Shown: positions 21,901 through 33,233 of the stretch, one piece after another
How the letters are laid out: every line of letters begins with the position of its first letter
Numbering within the stretch: position 1 is the first letter of the stretch
DNA from: Nautilus pompilius
Lineage: Eukaryota > Mollusca > Cephalopoda > Nautilida > Nautilidae
DNA: 64,000 nucleotides
Assembly (NCBI GenBank): GCA_018389105.1
Contig: JACATO010002138.1
Coordinates: 248,001-312,000, forward strand
Direction of reading: 5' to 3'
The notes under the pieces: model-generated
The model's database searches: none
The model's input: the letters and a program-made list of their open reading frames with translations, nothing else
Told to the model about the DNA's origin: nothing
Position numbers and translations under genes: made by a program

Positions 21901-24900
21901 AACATGTATTTTAATTTAAATTTAAAAAAAACAACAACAAAAGAATGATAGTAGACATTCTTAAATCTCCTGCTTACAGAAAAAAAAAATGGTCTTGAAT
22001 ACTGTTACAAAGAAACACAAAATCCCATTTTTTGGACTATCTGTTAAATGCTGGGATGCTATTTATTATCTTTCTCCATCAACAAGGCAGTTTGGGTGAT
22101 TTGATATAGTATATGCATTGCATGATCAACCATCAGTGTACGGTCTTTCAATTTATTTCTTGAAACCCTTTAATTAATTTGTGGACTGCCTCTGCTACAA
22201 GTAATCACTTAACTAATTTGTATCTGTATCTTACAGAACTAATTTTATATGAAATAGCTTTCTATCCACTCAAAGGTTAACTATCTATGGTTAGTGATAA
22301 ATAACTAACAAATCTGTTTAGAATAATAGCTCTGTTTTTAAACAGAGAGATCAAAGACTTCCATAAAAAATTCATCACTAATATCAACAAAAACCAGAAC
22401 TTTTCTAACCTATCTGGGCTTATTTTGGTGAATATTTATCAGGAGATGCTTACCTACTTCATAATCATTATAAAAGGCAATCTGGAGAACTTTAAGTAGA
22501 TTTGTTCCACTTAGCCTTAAGCAAATCCCAGAGTTAATGTTCTTGGATGGAAGGTATCATTGCCATGCAGTAGTCTCATGCCAGATAGGGTAGCATAGTA
22601 TATTTGTTTGATTCTTCTTATATCTATCTAAACTCTTGACTCCATTCTTTTTCTTTTTATCAGCTCATTCTATTTTCTTGTGTGTTTGTGTGGCAAACAT
22701 ACATTTCTGCTTATTGGCAGTGTAAAGTAATGGCTTCTTTCTTTCTTTCTTTCTTTTTTTGCAGCCGTGTTTTTGTCTAGACCAAGTCTGCTAAAACATT
22801 AATACTGGTACGGACATACTGACATAATTACTTATACAACCTGCCAGTGCTCTGGCTGTAATATATCTGTTCCCCCCCCCTAGAAAAGTACCCTTTTTTG
22901 TTCATATTAACACCTTGCTAATATCTGTTTTGACGTCTTTGGCAATCATTCTCTTCTTCCCTCTACCCACTATAGCAGGCAACCTGCCTTTTTGTGCTCT
23001 GCCTCTGGTGCCATCTTCTCAGCCATTTTGTGATAATTTTATATTTGCCTACAATACTTTTCATATGCTTTGTTATAACCAGGATATTATCACTATCAGA
23101 ACTCCTAAAGAATAATAAGCAATATTTACACATCGCACTTCTATGACAATCACCTAATTTAAAAGATGCTAAAAGAACAACAACAAAAAATATTGGTACG
23201 CAAAATCATTGCATCTCCCCATATAGTCCGGATATTTTGTTGAGGTGTAATAACAACATGACTAATTTTTATATGTAATCTATTTTTTTAAAGCAATATT
23301 CTTTAGTCAAAACATTATTGAAAAATATGCATTTATACTGCTTTATTATTGTATTTTTGCATCTCAACAGAAATAAGACCATAGTGATATCAAAACAATG
23401 CTTAATTGGCTTTATTATGTTGAAAATGTTTTTCTGCACTGCAGCCACACAAAAAATTTTTAGTATCTTGTTTCAAAACAAGGTGTAACAATAATCCTGG
23501 TCATGGCTGTATATTAATGTTGTATCAGAATTTACAATAGCCTTAAATAAATATACTTTTTTTTAAAAAAATGCTTCTAGTTTTGAAAACAAAAGTGATC
23601 TCTTGCAGTTTTAAATTATTCTTCTTATCGGAGATGGTAGAGAGTGAGTGATTATTCATTTCTATACAGCTGTAGATGTCATAGATAACTCTGTACCCTT
23701 CTATCTTCTAGATATATCAACGTTCTTAATATTCTGGTCTGACAGAGATTTCACAATCTGTAGAAAAGATCTGGGTTGTCTAACACCACTGTTTGTACTG
23801 ATCTTCATTTATCTTCCTTATTAATTTTGTTGACTCATGATGCAAACTTTGAAATTACTTATAATACTGTCACTTTCAAGTTTAGTTCTTGGTTTTGAAG
23901 GCTGTTTATATAAATTTTCTGACAGTAAAAGCAGAGTTTAAAGCTGCTATGGACTTCAAACATTTTTTTTGTAAAAAAATCAAACATTCAAATGTTTATT
24001 TGTTTTTCTTGCCCCCCCCTAATCAACATGATGTTCAGATGCTGTCGCCAACAATTGACATGGAGTTATCTGTATGGATTATTAACCAATGACAAGTGAT
24101 GCAGCCATTTAAATGTTTAATTTGAAAATTCCTTGAGTACCACTTTTCTATCGGTAATGATTCTTTAACTTTACACCTGATAGTGGTATTTAACTTTCCA
24201 ACATATTTAAATTAAAATTGATAAGCATTCCTCCAAATGAATCTGATGATGGCCTCAACCTTTTATTGGTAAACCAATCTTAAATAGAAATAAAACTACC
24301 ATTTAAAATTTTTACCTCAGGATAGCCGTGTTGAACTCTGAACAAATGTTCACTACATATTCTGTCTATAAAATAAAAAAAATATATAAATAATGGTAAT
24401 TCTAATTATATTGAAATAAAAATATGCAGTAAATAATAATATCTATTATTTAAACTTGGAATATAAACAAACCAACAAAAGCTTCTGCATTTATTTAACT
24501 AACATCTGGTGAGCAGAGTTATGCTCACATGGTATCATTAAACATACTTTGCTTAAACTGATTACTGGATTCACTTAATACAAATTTCTGACATGGTTTA
24601 CTGAACACCAAAACCTTCTTTCCTGTGTGATCTACTTCATGCTGCTGTTACTTGTATGGCTCTGCTGTTTACCAACATTTTTAACTTCATCACTGGCTCT
24701 AACATCTCTCACTTTTAAAGATGCTGTACATATGAAGCTAACTTTAAAAAAATCATCAGATATAACTACAAAGTACATCTCCAAAAATACCTTAGATCCA
24801 GATTACAAGGATGTGCTATAATCCAAGGTAATTAGTAAAAGCTCCTTTTTTTTTGTACTGAGACTAATTTTACTTTACATAATTTTATCTATTGTAGCAT

Positions 24901-25190
24901 TTTCAATGATGGATATAATAACATACAGCATGGATCTAATGTAGCAACAAACAGCATATAATGTTATCTGAAAACACTCCAAGTTAGAAAATAAACATTT
25001 TATCTTATTGCTGTGCAATTTCATCTGATGTTATTTTAATATTTGTAATCTCATTGAAGATAAACTATTTGCACACAATTCAAAATTGACTAAAAAATTT
25101 CATATAGAGTTAATTTTCACAATACCTGGGCATTGTTTGATGCATTTAGCAATGTTATAAAGACAATAAATAATCACTACAAGTACATGG
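21901..25190. other. Long non-coding AT-rich stretch
   Basis: No gene, SINE or transposon was recognised. It holds (CTTT)n at 22738-22756, poly-C runs near 22870 and 24014, and many A and T runs. Small open frames are consistent with chance. Confidence 0.5.
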
Positions 25191-25206
25191 TCTGTAGCAA
25201 TGTGTA

Positions 25207-25634
25207 TTGGTGGGCAGCCCACCTCCAGCTTGCACTATGGTATTGCAACTGTCTTTTACTGTTTGCCACAAAGGTATCTGTTGCAGTCCTGTGGCAGTGA
25301 TTTCCAATCTTCTGTCAAGGCTTGACACAGTTCCAAAATGGTCTCAGGAGCACATGGTTGCTGTTCCACAGAGCTCATTTCAGACATGATCTATGGAGTT
25401 TTGATCAGGAGAACAAGCAGGTTATAAACGTTGACTCTGTAAGGGGTTTATGACTGTTCTTGCACAATAAGTTCCTGCTTGCATTATTATCGAAGAAGTA
25501 AACTGATTATCACGATTTCATGCAAATGATATAATAGCAGCAGGTCTAATGACATCCAGGTAGTGCTGACCTGTAACAGTTCCTTCAAAGAGAATGAGTT
25601 TACTTTTGTGCTCACATGATGCAATACCTTAGAC
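25207..25634 (-). pseudogene. Tc1-like transposase, C-terminal half
   Basis: Read on the minus strand: KLILFEGTVTGQHYLDVIRP, MQAGTYCARTVI (the decayed second catalytic region; a Gly stands where Asp is expected in MQDGA), SPDQNSIDHV (an eroded form of the family's SPDLNPIDHVWD) and ETILELCQALTEDWKSLPQD with CNRYLCGKQ and a final IVQAGGG. The pattern matches Tc1 elements with an FFEGTVTGQRYLD motif. Missing residues and stops show it is dead. The N-terminal half lies across the hAT at 27908-28330. Confidence 0.8.
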
Positions 25635-27899
25635 CAGGGGTGGGCAACCTTCCTGAGTTGGCGGGCCGAACTATGATTTTAGTATCAATCCGCAAGCCAG
25701 TTTTCTTTTACTAGAGATATTTTTACTACCAACTAAAGGCATGTTAATATAAATTAATTGCCGTACATTTTATTAATAATTATAGTAACATAATGAATAT
25801 GTTTTTTGAGATGGTTGTATTATTGAATTATTATATTGTATTTTCTATAACATTTTCTTTTGTATTGTGATGTATTGCCAACAAAAATACCAAATTTTAT
25901 AATTGGACAATGAAACAAAAAATAGTAGAAAAGAATGGAAGTAAAATACGAACGAAGATGTTTTCCACTTCAATCACTATTACTATTTTTTAATGAAACA
26001 CTTGTGTTTGAGTGTCTCTGATAAGCTGGTCATAACATGAAGGAATATTTGATGTTGCAACCCTGAGGTTATTTTCTAAATGTTCATCTGTGAGCTGAGA
26101 TCTGTGACTGGACTTGATAAACTTCATCCACAAGAAAAGCTGTTCACATAAATACGTGCTGCCAAACAAGCCAATCTTCTTTCTTGCAAATGCAGTGAGG
26201 TTTGGATATTTATCTCTTGGGAAGTATTTGCTATAAAATTCCTTGATCGGAATGTCTCGGAACTTCATTTTGAGATCCAGGTCCTCCTGTAGTTCTATCA
26301 GTTCCATCTGTAGTTCAATGGGAGCATCCTCAACATTAGTATGTAATGGTGCGGAATAAATGTTCATGCTGGCTTCTTCAGTTCTGAAGTCAGAAAAGCA
26401 GGACTGGAACTCCTTCACCAAGTCCTCAAGCATATTCGCACAGTCACTGCCTTTTCCAATGACATTGTTTCCCAGGACTACAAGCATACTTTGGAAATGC
26501 GAAGCATCAACTCTTCTTACCTGAGTCTGCCACAACCTCAGTTTGTTTTGGAAGGAATGTGGCTGTACATTTCATGAACTAACTGCTCTCTTTTCTGTAG
26601 CTTGATGTTAAGATCATTAAGATGTGCTGTAACGTCAACAAGGAATGCTAAATCAGAGAGCCACTTATCATGTAATTCCTGTACTGGCTTCCCTTTCATA
26701 GCCATGAAAGTTGCCACTTCTTCTCTCAGATCAAAGAATCTTCTTAGCATTTAACCCTTACTAAGCCAGCGCACATCAGAATAATAGGTGAGATCACATG
26801 GGCTTGCTTCTTGGTCATCAAGAAAATCTTTGAACTGTCGATGATTTAAAGCTCGAGGCTTAGTGAAATTGATGCATGTAACAACTGGGTCAATCACATG
26901 CTTGAAATCAAGATACCTTGCTACAGAGATATTCTTGATGGATGACACAGTGGAAGGCTATAAGTTTTTCAGGATCCAAACATTGATCAGATAGCTGTCC
27001 TTTAATCTGTGCAATGAAGCTTACTTTTGAGCTTACCATAGCCTTTGCCTGCCCCATCCGTTGAAATACCATTCAGTTTTTCCCACTGGAGGCCAAAGCG
27101 TTCAAAAGCTGCTTTCACTTGTTCGGAAATGACCTCACCAGTCGTCTCTTTCATTGACTGGAGTGCTTGGAGTTCTTTGGTAACACTAAAATCTTCACTG
27201 ACTCCACAAATGAAGATGGCAAGTTGACCTGTATCTGTTTTGTCAGTACTTTCATCAACAGCTATCGAAAAAGCGCTGAATTTAGATGCTTCTTTTGCCA
27301 ATGAAGAACTGATGTCCATTGCAATAGCGTCAATACGCCTAGCTACAGTACAGCATGAAAGACTAATATTCTCTATATCTTTACTCTTATTTGGACAGAT
27401 CAATTCCACAACGTCTCTGAGGCAACTTTTCACAAATTCTCCATCTGAGTATGGCTTTGAAAACTTTGCAAGTTTGTGACATACCACGTAACTTGCCCGA
27501 ACAATAATGTCAGCATCATTTCTTATGTTTTTGAACAACATTTGCTGCCCAAGCAAATTTCTTTTCATTTCCTGCACTTTATCTCTCCATGCTTGTTACA
27601 GACAGTGTGCTTTTTCTCGTGTCTCTTCACGTTGTATTCCTTGAAACACACAATGCTCTTGGAGCAGATCAAACAGTGTGGTAAACCTTTTTGCTCCCTT
27701 GAACACACTATCTTCATCACCAATCCTTCTTTTCTTATTTGAGGATGCCATGGCCAAACAGCAGTGAAGCCAGAAAAAGAAAAAAAAATATCTGAGCTGC
27801 GAGCAAAAACCCATGTAATAATCGCATGGTTTGGTGTGCCGCATGGAAGGTGCACCCAGGCTGCATGTGGCCTGCAGGCTGCGGGTTCGCCTATATATG
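25635..27899 (-). mobile_element. hAT transposon, 2,265 bp, with perfect 8-bp target duplication
   Basis: The left end begins CAGGGGTGGGCAACC, the classic Charlie-type hAT terminus. The right end reads GCGGGTTCGCCTATATATG, a degenerate partner. CCTTAGAC flanks both sides exactly (25627-25634 and 27900-27907), matching the 8-bp duplication made by hAT elements. The transposase runs on the minus strand and occupies most of the interior. Confidence 0.93.
25990..27751 (-). pseudogene. hAT transposase, Charlie8/GTF2IRD2-like, mildly decayed
   Basis: Order on the minus strand: a basic start (MASSNKKRRIGDED), a BED-type zinc finger in a shifted frame (CLICSKS...YNVKRHEKKH), MKRNLLGQQMLFKN, the catalytic core with FSIAVDESTD (first Asp) and GISTDGAGKG (second Asp), YYSDVRWLSKG, a helical insertion region (FFDLREEVATFMAMKGK), and the C-terminal dimerisation region (KIGLFGSTYLCEQLFLWMKF, SSHRSQLTDEHLENNLRVAT). 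About four frameshifts or stops separate five long open pieces. The length and order match hAT transposases whose human relative forms the C-terminal part of GTF2IRD2. Decay is lighter than in the Tc1 element it interrupts, as its younger age predicts. Confidence 0.9.
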
Positions 27900-27907
27900 C
27901 CTTAGAC

Positions 27908-28330
27908 TATGCTATTGCCATACCAAAAATGGTCTGTCTCTAATACATTACAGTCATCATTTTGTTGGTTTGGTTTCTGCCAACACTAAATTATTAATAC
28001 TATCAGTAAAGGTGAACTCATTAGTGAAGGTAACCTGGCTCCAGTCTACCAAAGTCCAATGCTATGAGTCCTGACCCATATGAGTCTCACCTTATGGTGT
28101 TTGGAACTCACTACATGAACTTTCTGAAAGTTCATATACTATGAGTGTGAATAATTGTTTTCGCTGAGCCATGCCTCTCACTAACATTTCACTAATTCTT
28201 GCAGTCGCTTTCTGGTTGGAAAGACTCACTTTTAACCCATTTTATGGAGGAAGATATTACTGCAAATTTTGGGCTACTGGTAAGATTTTCAACCTTTAAC
28301 CAGAAACTTAATTATTATGCAATGTTCCAG
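27908..28330 (-). pseudogene. Tc1-like transposase, N-terminal part
   Basis: The minus strand reads ALDFGRLEPGYLH in one frame and WSQVTFTNEFTFTDSINNLV in the next, the counterpart of the family's WS-V-FSDESRF block with the first catalytic Asp changed to Asn. It then reads KPTKW and IRDRPFLVWQ up to the hAT target site. The helix-turn-helix part further upstream is not readable. It continues in the segment 25207-25634. Confidence 0.7.
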
Positions 28331-28339
28331 GTTGATATT

Positions 28340-30730
28340 CACCTCTGCCATCTTGTGTAGGCTGACACCTGATGGCACACTTTAAAACAAAAATCATGTT
28401 ACATTTTTCCAGAGGTCCAGGAAATGTCATAATGTCTCTAGCAATAAAGCCTTTTACAAAGGTTAGTATATGAGATAGCCATTAATCTACCTTTGTATGC
28501 ATATATTTTTTCATCACCCTAAGACTGAATAGTGGAGTCAACAAAGAAAGAAGTTGCATAACAAAGGAAACTAAGGTCATAGCCTAGATTAACTTTGGTC
28601 CACCTAATGATATGACAGAATAGCCTACATTAACTATTGTAGTTATAAAAAATATGTTTGTAGGGGAAGATTATACAGAAAAAATAGTATATGTAAGCCA
28701 GTAGTTATTTTACAAGATACTAGAACTTCTGAGGTTTTCTCCATGAAGATCTCATTGTGCTGTGACTAATCTACAGTAATTCGTTGTAAGCCCAAACAAG
28801 ATATGTAACCATTATAGAATTATTATTTAGTTTGTTCAAATCATTGGTATAAATGTTTTTATTAGTTGTTTTCAGTCATCTGGATCTAGTTTAAAAACGA
28901 CATACTGAACGTTTAGTGTGTTCGATATACACTCTGTTTTATTTTTAGCAGCTCAGCCATCTGGACAAATGATGTTTCATTGTACATTGAAGACACATCT
29001 GGATTTTTGAAGGTTATTGATAAAGTGTCAGTAGTTTTGTGTTTAAAACGTTGCTGTTATCTGGAATGTTACTTTACCAGCTGCTGCCATGATCCCATCT
29101 CTTCAGCAGAAATGCGGATGGTGAGCTCAGCACGTGCTTGTTTTACATCAATGGCGCATACAACTGTCCCTGCCAATCACGGACAGCTCCCTTATGATTA
29201 GATGGAAATTAAATATGTAGTTATGGTTGTAAGTGGAAAGAAAAAAAAAAACAGTTTGTTGCCATTTTTCCAGTGGGAAGTTGGTCACATTCTGACAATA
29301 TGATGGCAAGGCAGCGACCGTGTATCACTTTAAAAACAATCTTAAAGCATTAGCCTGCACACTCACTTTGGCTGTTGGTTGAACACAAAAGATTATTATA
29401 GGTCCTCATACTGTCTTGGAGTTTTGATTTAGCATCTCAGGCATTGGTAAATTGAGCAGCCTTAAGATATATTTGGCACAGGTACAATAATTCTGTCAAA
29501 ATTTATTTTAAACATACTAAAAAAACAAACAAACATGAGATTAATGTCCCTGAGACAAATCCTTCACTTGGTGTGTCTGGGAGGAGGAACTAGTGTTCAG
29601 CTAGAAGTAGTGCCGTATTGAGACATCCAAACAACAATTCCCTGCAAAACAGTAGTTAAGAATGTCAGATGTATCGGATAAGTGATGCCTGCGAAAGAAA
29701 GCTTTGCTGATTATTGAGTAATTACAGTAATTAATATAGTCTTCTTGTAAAAGATAATCATACTTTTTTTCATTTCAGAAAGCATTGTCTGCATAAAATG
29801 TCTGATTAATTAATTTAATTTTCATATATAAACCTGTAGGTACAATAATATTCATTTTCGGAGCATTTCATTGTTTGAGGAATACAGATAAAGTTTAAAA
29901 GTGAATTGTTTAGTAAAATATTAACAGAAATAAATACTCCCTGTTTAGATTCTATACTATAACTGCAAAGAAATCACAAAAAGTATGGACATGCAAGCCA
30001 TTTTGGTGATATCATTTTTGGAAGTAATATGACATTAATATTTATTTCTTACTTAAATTGAAGTCTGTAATATGTATATATGTGCATATACATGTTCTAA
30101 TAACACACAGGATATCTTTAACAATTAGTAACTGGGCACCAAATATGATACCAAATTAAGTAAACTAAAATTGTTCTGAAGCTCGCATTTACATGCCAAA
30201 ATGCTAGATAGCTGTTGTTTTAATATTTGCTTAAATGATGATGTTACACCTTTAATTAGAAACAGTTTTCTTTCTTAAATATTTATTAAGTTCTTTCAGA
30301 AGAGATTAACTTTAAAATTTGTGCGAATTTAAATGCAACAAAACACTTTAATTTTATCCTGTTGCCATGGAGGCATCATGCAAATCCATTTACAGCTATG
30401 GTGTGCAGTGCATAAATATAAATCAGAGTTGTAAAAAGAAAAATAGTTGTCTCACGGTGCGGTTAGATCAAAGACTGATTGATCACTGGTTAGCGGCTAG
30501 TATAGTACCATTAAACAGAAAAGTTTCCTATACTTAAGCATGGCAATTAACAACGAAATCTTTTTTAAAGTTAGATTTTTTTTCTCTCATAGGGTGGGCA
30601 GCATCAGATTTTTCCATTAGCATCACTTTTTATCCAAATTTTGCTACATTTTTTCCATGAAGTTAATGGAGAGAGCTTTCCTATACTTACAGGCAGAAAA
30701 CCACGCATGAGATCCATGTTTCTTCTCCTT
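28340..30730. other. Non-coding stretch, largely unique
   Basis: No gene or transposon was recognised. The parts at about 29050-29420 and 30170-30530 look unique and moderately complex, unlike the surrounding AT-rich filler. The second is listed separately. Confidence 0.5.
30170..30530. promoter_or_regulatory. Candidate regulatory block with POU octamer
   Basis: It contains a perfect ATGCAAAT octamer (30378-30385) close to several TTAAT/ATTAA words, CCATGGAGGCATC and GATCAAAGACTGATTGATC, which resembles a TCF/LEF-like site next to a palindrome. There is no repeat copy in the window and no coding frame. Regulatory function is inference. Confidence 0.28.
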
Positions 30731-30734
30731 CACA

Positions 30735-31055
30735 AGTGACATTTTTAAGTCTAGGGGAAGGTGTAGGTATCAGCCCTGATTACCAAGAAAGTTGCCTGGG
30801 TAGAGTTGGCAGTTTGGGACGTGGGACTCTTAAGAGATGGTTGATGTACAAGCATACCAACGATAACTCATGGAACCTCCAGCACACACTTCCAGAAAAC
30901 CCTATAGAGCCTTTATTTTTAGACACAGGGAGAAACCAGAGAAGACAAAAGGAAGCCGCACTGCTAACTGAGGAAGAAGATTGAGAAGAAACTGTGCCAG
31001 GAAGGCGCATCAGACCGGACAAAGGATTCAAACAGACTAACACAACCAGTGTCTG
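30735..31055 (-). repeat. Main SINE family copy 8
   Basis: In reverse complement it has the head remnants GTTTGAATCC and GGTCTGATGCGCCTTCCTGG, then CACAGTTTCTTCTCAATCTTC, GGTTTCTCCCTGTGTCTAAA and AATAAAGGCTCTATAGGG, the degraded central block. Open frames on both strands are shadows. Confidence 0.65.
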
Positions 31056-31300
31056 CCAAGTTTTATTTTCAAACTTTTAGTTTTAAATGTTTCCGATTCC
31101 TGTGTCGCAGGTAGATTTTCATTCAAGAAATGAAACGAAATCAGTTCTACATTTTATTTGATGGATCCACGTGCAGTGGGACGAAACACCTGCCATGCCC
31201 TTCCATTTACAGCTCAGGGGTGGGGGGAATATTGAGTTTTTAAAAATGCCCATTTTTTTTTTTTAATTTTAAAAATGAATGGTAGAAGGCTATATTGATT

Positions 31301-31383
31301 CTATATTAGAGATAAACATTAAAAACCTGACTGAAATAGCATCACTGTATGATACCTGACCTTTTGGGTTTCCCTAATAAATG
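31301..31383. mobile_element. Palindromic mini-MITE copy 1
   Basis: A near-palindrome: the left arm ATTAGAGATAAACATTAAAA with ACCTGACTGAAATAGC faces a right arm which, in reverse, reads TTATTAGGGAAACCCAAAAG with GTCAGGTATCATA. The same loop (GAAATAGCATCAC) is found in three other copies. Confidence 0.65.
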
Positions 31384-32590
31384 GTGAGCTAACAGGAAGG
31401 CTGTACTGTGATGTTTATATTCAAGTGGAAGCCTTAGTTGGCCAATCACGGTGATGCAAACAAGCAGTATTATTTTTTTGAATTTGAACCTGTTTTATCT
31501 GATCCTAAGCTTGACCAGGAACGTTGGATGTAACAAGAAAGTATCAGCCTGCAAAAAAAAAAAAAAAAACACTTTTAGCGTTAGCTAATCAATCACTTGT
31601 CCATGTTTAAATTGTTAGTGATTTTACAGAAATCATTTAGGAAGCAGATGAAAGTTTCAGAATAATAATACCTCTGCATTGAACCAATTAATTTGTAAAC
31701 TCCTTTACATCTCTGATCAAACTCTGAGTTTCAGATATTAGATACAACCTGCAAACTGAACTCTCCTTGCCTTAGGATAATGCCTCTAAGGTTTTAATGA
31801 ATATACCTGAAACCAGTATTCAAACACTAAGCAAATCAATTTTGTTCATTTCAGATCTCTCTTACAACTGCATGCACTACAGGTCTTCTGCTAATGCTAT
31901 ATGATATTCTCAACCTTTCTCCCTGACCTTCATGGTTTACTATAACTTGGGCTAAGTGAAAAAGTTCTTTAAGGTTTACATTAGAAACTATCAGTGTGAA
32001 ATAGCATCTCAGCCAAAAAGTAGAAGTTTGACAAACCTTTCAGGCTAAATTAATATCTGCCACATGATCCTATTTAACAGCTACCATATTTTTTCTGCTT
32101 TTCTAGTAATAAGAGTTTATATAAATATATATACATACACTGTCACAACTTGATCTATTTTTTGTTTGTAGTTGTTGCCCTATTTAAATAAAGATTATTA
32201 TAATAATTAGTATTAATTAATTAACTTAGGCCGTTGCTCAGGTAGGGCAAATAGATTTCAAGAGTATACTTGTAAACATACTGATATTATTGTTATGTTC
32301 ATTCTAGAGATCATTTTTCTTGTTGAGGAACAATTCCATTTTATTTAAAATTAATAAATAATTACTTAAAATATTTCTTCTGCCGATAAAGCTTCACTTT
32401 TGTATGCTTTCATCATTTTTGAGACGGACATCTTCGATTTTAGGTCATTTTCACTCTTGGAGTCTATCTGTACCATCTTAAACTTTCACATATTCACAAG
32501 AGTTGTTCCTCATTTTGTTTCCTACGCATCTTAGTGATGTGATTGGCTCATCTTAAATTACACTTTTGTTCATGTCCGTGTTTGTAGATT

Positions 32591-32663
32591 GTACCAGAGA
32601 TGTTCAGACAGAACCTGACTGAAAATGGTATCCAACCAGGTTTTATCTGAATATCTCTAGTAC
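32591..32663. mobile_element. Palindromic mini-MITE copy 2, 73 bp
   Basis: The two arms read GTACCAGAGATGTTCAGA and, from the other end, GTACTAGAGATATTCAGA, then AACCTG on both sides. It is the most compact copy, lacking most of the ATAGCATTAC loop. Confidence 0.8.
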
Positions 32664-32833
32664 TTAATTACATTGCACATATCACATCTGGTATTATTTT
32701 CTGTTATTCTTTATCCACATATTAGCTGGATATGCATGGATTCTTCTTACCTTATTTGAATGTTACTTTTTTTTTTTTCCCCCGGATTTTATTGGTTAAC
32801 CCTTTTAGGATGTTGATTTGATATCATATCTAT

Positions 32834-32919
32834 GTACTAGAGATATTCAAATGGAATTCAGCTGAAGTAGCATTGCTATAATGGCATCTGACTGGGATTC
32901 ATTTAAATGTGCCTAGAAT
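32834..32919. mobile_element. Palindromic mini-MITE copy 3, ~86 bp
   Basis: The left arm GTACTAGAGATATTCAAATG is followed by the loop GAAGTAGCATTGCTATAATG and a right arm that, in reverse, reads TTCTAGGCACATTTAAATG. It lies only about 170 bp from copy 2. Confidence 0.78.
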
Positions 32920-33206
32920 GTTTTACACTGTTATTGTGTGCCCATCTATCAATGTTATTTGTTGAAACACTTGAAAGTATATATAGTTTATCAACTTCTT
33001 TGCATAAATGATACATCTTCTTGTTTTGTCACAGAGGTTTGCCTTTTTCTTCCTTTCAAACAGTAAATATTTTTAGGTCAACATATACAAAGACTTTAAT
33101 AAACAGTAGTAGCAAAAGAAGCAGATATTTTTAAACCCTGAATAAATATGCAAGACTTGTGACAATAAAGTTAGTTTTAAAGGTTGAACTATACTTCACT
33201 AGATAT

Positions 33207-33233
33207 AATAATAATAATAATAATGATAATAAT
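33207..33233. repeat. (AAT)n microsatellite
   Basis: A run of ATA/AAT units with one TGAT interruption. Simple repeat only. Confidence 0.9.

Larger units (their letters stand above)
25200..28330 (-). mobile_element. Tc1-like element relic, split by a hAT insertion
   Basis: Minus-strand translations on both sides of the hAT join into one Tc1-type transposase order. The catalytic start region lies at higher coordinates and the C-terminal half at lower coordinates. The terminal repeats could not be located, so the limits are those of readable coding homology only. Confidence 0.75.
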
